DNA from: Hysterangium stoloniferum
Taxonomy: Eukaryota; Basidiomycota; Agaricomycetes; Hysterangiales; Hysterangiaceae
Direction: 5' to 3'
Length of the DNA stretch: 64,000 nt
NCBI GenBank assembly: GCA_015178975.1
Contig: WHVD01000072.1
Span: 186,001 to 250,000 of the forward strand
A model generated the notes under the pieces. It was not told the DNA's origin. It saw only the letters and a list, made by a program, of their open reading frames with translations, and ran no database searches. The position numbers and the translations under genes were made by a program. This document shows positions 57,682-64,000 of this stretch, piece after piece; within the stretch, counting starts at the first letter, position 1; each line of letters starts with the position of its first letter.

Positions 57682-58397
57682 CTAGTCCCCGTCACAAACG
57701 GCGGTTTCAAGATACCAATGTATCCCGTTCGGATCGTTTTGGTCCCGCGATAACATATCAAATCTGGTCCTATCTTCCAAAAGGTCGATAACTCTTTTGG
57801 CCCCTTTTGGGGGGTTATCGTACTCGGAAGGAAACATGACGCGTCCGGCCTGAGCATTTATTTCCTGGTGAAGGAATCGATGAATGTGGGCCAGAAAATC
57901 GCCAATGGTGATATGACCCCCGCCCTGAAAGATCTCGCAGGTGTAGCGGGCCGAAGAGATCCCAATGATGTCCACTGACATTTGAGAGAGGCTTGGGAAA
58001 GTGGCTTCAGACGCAAGGAATCTTTGGGTTCTTCCACCGGTTATGAATGCTGTCTGTGGGGGCGATTTGAAGTCATAGACCAGTGTCTCAAATGCAGGAT
58101 CAAGGAAGACGGCCCTGTACAGGACTGGATTGAAGATGAGAAGATATACTTCAGGAAGTACGTACGACAGCATTGGCTGTCGGGGAGGCCCAGGAGATGG
58201 AGAAGGCGTCCGAGGAAAAACTATCAATCAATCTGAGGTTAGTACGCCCAACGATGATGTCTACGCATTCGAGGCCCACCACAGTGTTCCCCGCATTCAC
58301 ATCTAAAATCATCCTGCGAAGTTTCATAATTGTCGATCTTGGGAAGGGGGATTGTTCGTCGTCGTGATGGTGCGGGGGGTACGACACACTTGTCCAT
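57682..58397 (-). CDS. DUF6699-like protein
   Basis: Two exons on the minus strand: 58265-58397 and 57682-58220; the 44-bp intron starts GTAGAC and has a perfect TACTAAC branch site. An in-frame TAG lies 15 bp before the ATG, which fixes the start. Product 223 aa: basic N-terminus MDKCVVPPAPSRRRTIPLPK, Pro/Ser linker, then a compact domain VYDFKSPPQTAF, EATFPSLSQMSVDIIG, YTCEIFQGGGHITIGDFLAH, IHRFLHQEI, KRVIDLLEDRTRFDMLSRD. The pattern of a short beta segment, the IT(V/I)xDFLxxIHRFL helix and the R-V-D-x-L-x-x-R-T tail resembles the DUF6699 family, common in agaricomycetes and of unknown function. Family assignment is from memory. Confidence 0.75.
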
Positions 58398-61300
58398 CTC
58401 CGCAGCGAGCTAATCTAGAAACTCGAGCGGAGGACTAGGAGGAGGAGATCAGAGCTCTGAAAAACGATTGAAGTGAGTGCGCGTTGAGATGCATATGAAA
58501 ATAAAACAGACTGATATGAAGCTCAGCCCAGAATTTCCTGGGCTCTGGAAGAGAGTGATTCAATCTCCGTTACGAAGGGGTATGATCTGATTTGCGGATC
58601 TTGATACTTTTCAAGTTTAAAATACGTTTCTGACGAGCTTCTTTCGTTATTTAAAAAAAAAACATATCCGTTTATGGCAGGTTACCAAATAGAATTATTA
58701 TTTTTATTATCCATCATGACATAACGGCGTAAATGTAATCCGGATCAGCTTTCCACGCAGATGAGTTTTTCCTTCTTGATAACCCCACGACCCACTACTA
58801 TTCTCAGTACCCCTTGTTCTCCAGACCTCATTGCTGACGTGACGTTCAACTTGATTATTTCACTTACAAGGCTCAAATTCAAAATTTAGGCACATTCTAG
58901 ACGCCCTATTTATACCGAAAGCAAGTTAACGTAAATAAATAAATATTTCTCATAAGATACTGGCCATGCAGCGCCAGTGGGACGTCTAGACGTAATAGAG
59001 TACCTTCTCTTCTTCAGATGATACGACCCTGACCACCACAGAACGGGAGAAGACGACTCGTCGGATCTTGACACGGGGAGGGTGCAACGATATGACACAT
59101 GGCTTGAAAATGGCTGATAGTGGCTCGATGCAGCTGCAGTGTTCAGCCATAGATCGTAGGACGGCATTCGGGTTACAGGCGAGTAGTAGCATCCATGATT
59201 GGGGCGAACGATGAGTCCCCACAGGCGCACGTCGGGCAGGGATCGATCACGGGCGGCCGGATTGGGAGGCCAGAACCTGGTCCTAATGCAGCAGCATGGG
59301 CGGCTGGATTGGGAGGGTGGAACTTGGTTCTAATGCAGCAGCGTGGGCGGCCGGATTGGGAGGTGGAACGTGGTCCTAATCCAGCAGTATGGGCGGCCGG
59401 ATTGGGAGAAGAAAACTTGGTCCTAATCCAGCGGCATGGGCATCGATCTGTTCTGAGATGTTGAAAGAGGTTGCAAGCTGGCAGCCTGAGGTGCTCCTCT
59501 CAGAAGCCAGGGCCTGCCGCCGTGGAACGCTGCATCCACTGCTGGTGCCCATGAGGCGCCGCGAGCGAATCCTGCAAGCCATTCGTAGGAAAACAACCCC
59601 AAGTAGACATAGTGGCTCATAAAGTCTCGAGCCGAAGCTGAGAAGATCGCTGCGGAAGGTCGAGGGACAACTGCACATGGACCACTAAGGGACAATCAGA
59701 CAAGTAAGCCCATGACGTAGACATTCATGGCTTCCTGCAGGAATTTTCTCACGGCCAGTTGCAGTGAAGTCGCAGAAAGAGAACAAGCACAGAGACCTTC
59801 TCTCTCAAGTCCCTTCCGAAATTGAGATGAACTTGAAACATGTGGAGGGCAATTAGAAATTTCGTAATGATGGTCGTCATGGAAGGGTGGGTGCCGTGCG
59901 GGCGAGGTGTAGACCCGACGCGACATGGATTGGAAGCAATGCAATTCTAACAGAAGGGCGCAAACTCAAGAAACACAGGGGGGTCGGTTCTCGGCCGGCC
60001 ATTCTGCTACCAACATAAGCAAAAAACAAATGCATGACGCTTGGCTTCATCATAGCGGTGGGAATAAACTCACATAAGAAGCGTGCATCGGAATGTGCTG
60101 GTAGCACTGCCACCGGGACTTGAACAATGATAATGCACCGGTTGAAAGAAGGCCATTGATCCTCGTGCATTTGAGGAAGGCTTCGCGGTTGAGTTCCAGT
60201 TAGGTTTCCGCTCGGGAACGGCCTGGAAAGATTCTGAACCAGGCAAATATGATCAATTGTACCTTACCAAGTATCGTGGCGAGAGAAGAAAAAGACTGGA
60301 ATAGACATAGGGGACATATTAGAACACTGCAAGGTCGCCAGAACAGCCGTGTGTACCTGACCCAGCTTTGCGGGTCGTGCGGGCAGCTCCAGTACTATTC
60401 AACCCTGCTTCTTTATAAGTGGTTTTTTTTGTTGAAGTTATACTGCCAACGGGACTAATACCACTTACATACCCCGATATCGGCGGCGTCCCCGACTTTA
60501 AAACATGTAAGTTGGACTTAACTTAAATCCCCAGAATGGGAATATTAAGTTATTATCCGAATAAAAATTCATGGAATAATTATATTTTAATATTTTAAAA
60601 AAGATGTAAATCTCTTTCTTTCTTTCTTCCTTTATTTTGATAAGCAACGTTGTTTACTGGCGGGACCAAATCTCATCATGAAGACGCGGTGAGAAGCATG
60701 ACCATGACAGAGTTATATGAGATGAGTTAGAAATACATGGTCTGCATGATCCCTGTCTTTTCAATTACCGGTTATCGATACACCGACCCCCGGTGGGTAT
60801 CCCAGAGCCAAGATAGGACCTGCATGTTGTACAAGAGAATATATAAGCGCAGTCTGAATATTAAGAACTCAGACTCAGCTCGCCCTCAGCACTTCCATCA
60901 GATCAGATCGTAGCCAAACACTTTAACAAGCACATCATGATTATGCCACTAGGTATCGTCTGATTCCCATATCGGTTGATAAATCTCCCTTCTAATGAAT
61001 GATATCTTCCATTGACTAGAAAGATTGTGTCGAGGAGGATCATGTTAAAAGATAAAGTTAGATTGTTATGTTGCATCATTTGCAATTAGAAGTGGTAAAC
61101 GCATATGACACGTGCAGACACGTATAACACATATTATTCACTCCCTTGTAGTCAGACCACTGCAGAGATAGAACGATGACCCTGGTGGCAGTCCCGCCGA
61201 CCCTGAAGCCGACTTTTCGAATGGCACATTAACGATTTCATGCTGGAGCCATAAGGACATCTTCAATTCACGCTGTGCGTCTCTGCATGACTGACATCAT

Positions 61301-62917
61301 AGTATTAGAAATACTCACGAAGTGCGGGGACGTGTCGATCGAACACAGTCCTTGCCAATTCCGGCGGGCGGCGGAGTGGCATATGAGAGATCGCCGAATA
61401 TAATACACTCCGTCTGTTCGGGGATCTCACGGTCGCATTGCCAGAGGGCGTTCAGTGATCATCAACCTGATAGGCATGGCCTGTCTATATTTAGGCAGTA
61501 TTGCCAACCGGATAAACAAAGCAAAAAGTATCAGCATGTGGATTGCAGTCAGCCAAGGGGGCCGTCGTGAAGTAAAAACTGAATTCCATCTGCCCGGCGG
61601 CCCATTCATGAGCAGCCACGGTGATCTACGTCGGAATCCACGGCTCGGACGAGAGATGATTCGCGCTTCCTTGTAGATGCCGCAAGCGACGCGCAGGCCC
61701 CAGTTACAGGTAGCTTTTTGGAACTTACAATTAGCCTCAGACTCAAAAAAGGAATACCATTTGGGTCCCAAAGTACACCAGTAAGGCATCCTTCGGCATC
61801 TATTATTTAATTTATTATTATTTATTTCTTCGTCTTTTTTGACTTTGACGTAATTCTGCCAAGGCCTCGTTGAACTCGCTTAATTTTAAATCGGTTCAGC
61901 GGGCGCCCCACCACTCAGCGTCCTTACTGAGCCTGAACATTCTCGCTCCTTCTGCGCGATTCCATGTTCTATCCTGCCCTGTCGTGGTTTCAGCCACCCA
62001 ACTCCGCAATCGTGGTGACTCATTTCCACAAGCGCCGACCCACCATCTCGAATCACAGTCCGACAGGAGCTGTTGATGTGGCCGCCGCTCCGCTCAGATA
62101 GATGCTGAGTGTTCATTAGAAGGAGAGATGAATCTTGCGATCTTCATCCAAAATGGCGTGGGTGGGCGGGAACGGCGGGTTGGTGGCTTCCTATTGCATC
62201 CGTTGCCGTACCCACCCACCGATCATGTTAATTCTCTCGGCGACTTGAAGGGGTGGCTGGGCCCGTACGTGTCGGAAGGGTATATAGAAGCATGGTGCCT
62301 TGGTCGTAATCCGCACATGTCGGAAGGGTATCTGGGGTATACCGACGTTACTTGCGCCCGATGTCCTCGGTAGAAGGAGGTAGCATGCGTCCTGGCTTGC
62401 GCTTAGTCTAGATGGCCGGATGGGTGAAATGACAAGGATATCATGTATACCACGTATCATTACAACATAAAACTCAAAACTAGCATGACGTGGAGATAGA
62501 AAATAGGAAATAAGGAGACTAGACAACAAGTGGGCGAGAGAGAACACGAAGTAGCACAAGGGTAGAAAACGAAAATGAGACAAGACAACATGAAGTAGTC
62601 CGAAAGGGTAGAGAAGAGACATAGAGACGACACAGATGATATACTCGTACAGCGGGGGTGGATCAACAACGTGAAGCATGTCCCAACGATAAAGCCACTA
62701 CATGCAATGCGCCCATGAACAGTGATCGCTGGTCGAAGAGCGGTGGGGAGAGGTGAACCAGAAGCCGACAACATCACGATGGAGTATCTGTGAGAGAAGT
62801 GGGGAGCTTTGGCCACAACGTCGACAGACGGCAACCGTAGTAAATAATGTTGATGAAAGAAGAGTCGTCTACATGGCTGACTCGGTATAGGTTCGCTCGT
62901 GGGTCATGTGCTCGATG
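58398..62917. other. No recognised gene apart from a tandem repeat
   Basis: Normal-CpG DNA. A promoter-like stretch with ATATATAAG (60839-60847), a CT-rich tract and AAGCACATCATG occurs near 60938, but only a tiny ORF follows. 61427-61789 minus has a hydrophobic segment without other support. 62250-62345 has two copies of TGTCGGAAGGGTATNTNG. Confidence 0.4.
59250..59445 (+). repeat. ~47-bp tandem repeat, four copies
   Basis: Four imperfect copies of a unit containing GGGCGGCCGGATTGGGAGG and CTTGGTCCTAATCCAGCAG. Unit length varies slightly, so the frame is not maintained; non-coding by that criterion. Confidence 0.85.
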
Positions 62918-63530
62918 TTAGTCACCCGTCTTGGATGACTTGGCTCTGGGCGTTTGTGGTGCGCGGCGACTCGAACTCGTGTAGTAGGGGGTAACAGGAG
63001 TTGGTAGTGGGACAGACGGCGTCGGCGCGCTACGGCTGACGTAGTGACGAGCACCAGAGGGTGGTGCAGAGGGCATGCGAGTTCGAGCGTCGCGGCTGCT
63101 CTGTCCAACTGGTTCATTTCGACTCGAGTACTGCGAGTAAGGCGGTGGTGAAGAGGGCATGCGGGTTCGAGCGTTGCGGCTGCTCTGTCCAACTGGTTCA
63201 CTTCGACTCGAGTACTGTGAGCGAGGCGGTGGTGAAGAGGGCATGCGAGTTCGAGCGTCGCGGCTGCTCTGTCCAACTGGTTCACTTCGACTCGAGTACT
63301 GTGAGCGAGGCGGTGGTGAAGGTGGTGGAGTAGGCATGTGTTCTGAGGAGAGATAAGGAAACGACGGCGCGATTAGGAGACATATACAAACGGGCGAGAG
63401 GATAGAAGGTCTTGTCGTCAACGTCTGGGAGGGGGACGGGACGCAGTCTGGGTGTGTCTGGCATTGGGGGTGGGGGTCCAGACGATGCACGCATGGGGGT
63501 AGGACGATGAGATGAGGTGTAGTAAGACAT
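62918..63530 (-). CDS. Pro/Ser-rich protein, gene 2 of the inverted pair
   Basis: Two exons: 63392-63530 and 62918-63342; 49-bp intron (GTTTGT...CTTAT...CTCAG). Exon 1 has exactly the same length (139 bp) and phase as in gene 1. Product 187 aa: MSYYTSSHRPTPMRASSGPP, PDTPRLRPVPLPDVDDKT, MPTPPPSPPPRSQYSSRSEP, then three 28-residue repeats carrying VGQSSRDARTRMPSSPPPRS, and the tail YYTSSSRRAPQTPRAKSSKT-GD. The extra length relative to gene 1 (132 aa) comes from repeat expansion and is in frame. A TTTAAAAGG TATA-like box lies at ~63600-63608 and the ACTCAGACACATCCTCAT leader matches gene 1. Function unknown. Confidence 0.72.
63069..63320 (-). repeat. 84-bp coding tandem repeat, three copies
   Basis: Units start at 63069, 63153 and 63237 (GAGGGCATGCGNGTTCGAGCG) and encode 28 residues each in gene 2. 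The two right-hand units differ at only a few positions, indicating recent expansion. Confidence 0.92.
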
Positions 63531-64000
63531 TCTGGCTAACGATGAGGATGTGTCTGAGTGGTTGATTGTGGGGATGTTGAAGTGAGAGGGCAAGCTTCCT
63601 CCTTTTAAACTGCTGGAGACGCTTGGAATAAGAAGATATTAGGAATAAGAGCATATCGGGAAAAAGCGCTTGTAAGTAAGTGTTTTTGATAAAGTTACAG
63701 CGATGCCGTGTTTGGGGAAGTGGTAAGAAGAAAGTTGCATGTGCAGTACGTGGCCCAACGGACACAATTTACTCTCCGCTCATTCATCGACTTAGCGTTT
63801 AACCCAATTTAGGGTGATTCTCTTTATTTGGCCTTGTTTAGTGTTAAATAAGTTACAATTCATACAAAGGTGATAAATAATAATTACAATATTCCATATC
63901 AAGGCAGCACGATCATACACCCTTCGTCACTGCGGGCATTAACATTGGTGGGTCGACATCCTACGCAGTCATCCCGGTTCGGCGCATCCACCGGTCGTGT
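63531..64000. other. Upstream region of gene 2, nothing else recognised
   Basis: Contains the gene 2 leader and TATA-like box; beyond 63620 no ORF, repeat or element is recognised before the window ends. Confidence 0.5.

Noticed and set aside
59195..59464. ORF across the 47-bp repeat
   Set aside because: Unit lengths are not multiples of three and the frame shifts between copies.
60839..60990. Possible small gene after a TATATAAG box
   Set aside because: Promoter-like context is good, but the ORF from ATG 60938 ends after eight codons and splice alternatives give only ~13 residues.

Overview
The window looks like TE-dense nuclear DNA of a filamentous basidiomycete, most likely an agaricomycete (inference). 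It contains a KDZ transposase, Ty3 chromoviruses with a C-terminal chromodomain, Ty1/copia and Tc1 elements, kinesin-light-chain-type TPR debris, a probable DUF6699 gene, and short GT-AG introns of 44-58 bp with CTNAY branch sites. There are no bacterial operons, rRNA, tRNA or CRISPR arrays.

Positions 1-14.7 kb are AT-rich, CpG-poor debris: degraded Ty3 pol and gag, a 712-bp TIR element (MITE) with two further partial copies, a solo LTR with target duplication GGAAG, a broken Tc1, decayed TPR repeats, and a KDZ transposase pseudogene. Positions 12.3-33.8 kb are a nested stack. KDZ is interrupted by a Tc1-like end (14261), which is interrupted by Ty3 element A (14681, plus strand). A is interrupted by Ty3 element B (LTR at 16618, minus strand), and B's 3' LTR is split by chromovirus C (17390-27030, TSD CGTAC). 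Element B carries an intact, spliced, antisense Zn2Cys6 gene between pol and its 3' LTR. Element C has a gag-pol body with no CpG over 4.77 kb, CpG-dense LTRs, and a roughly 1.35-kb expansion of a 20-bp minisatellite in one LTR only.

Positions 33.8-40 kb are a second mosaic: Tc1 ends, a palindromic long-TIR element, a 10-bp tandem array split by a solo LTR (TSD CCATA), and a copia fragment. Positions 39987-47843 are a complete minus-strand copia element (289-bp LTRs, TSD CATTA). It is interrupted by a full-length Tc1 (41726-43328, TA duplication) and by a 1415-bp gag-only LTR element (45244-46658, TSD AAGTC).

Positions 48-64 kb have few TEs and normal CpG. I can support three spliced genes there: two homologous, oppositely oriented Pro/Ser-rich genes (51484-51934 plus, 62918-63530 minus) and a DUF6699-like gene (57682-58397 minus). 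The rest shows no recognisable gene.

Two themes tie the window together. Premature stops in the decaying elements are repeatedly TGA where the family or a paralog has Arg, as expected from CGA to TGA through methyl-CpG deamination. Element C escapes that pattern because its coding region holds essentially no CpG. Coordinates of degraded elements are approximate; those given with target duplications were read to the base.
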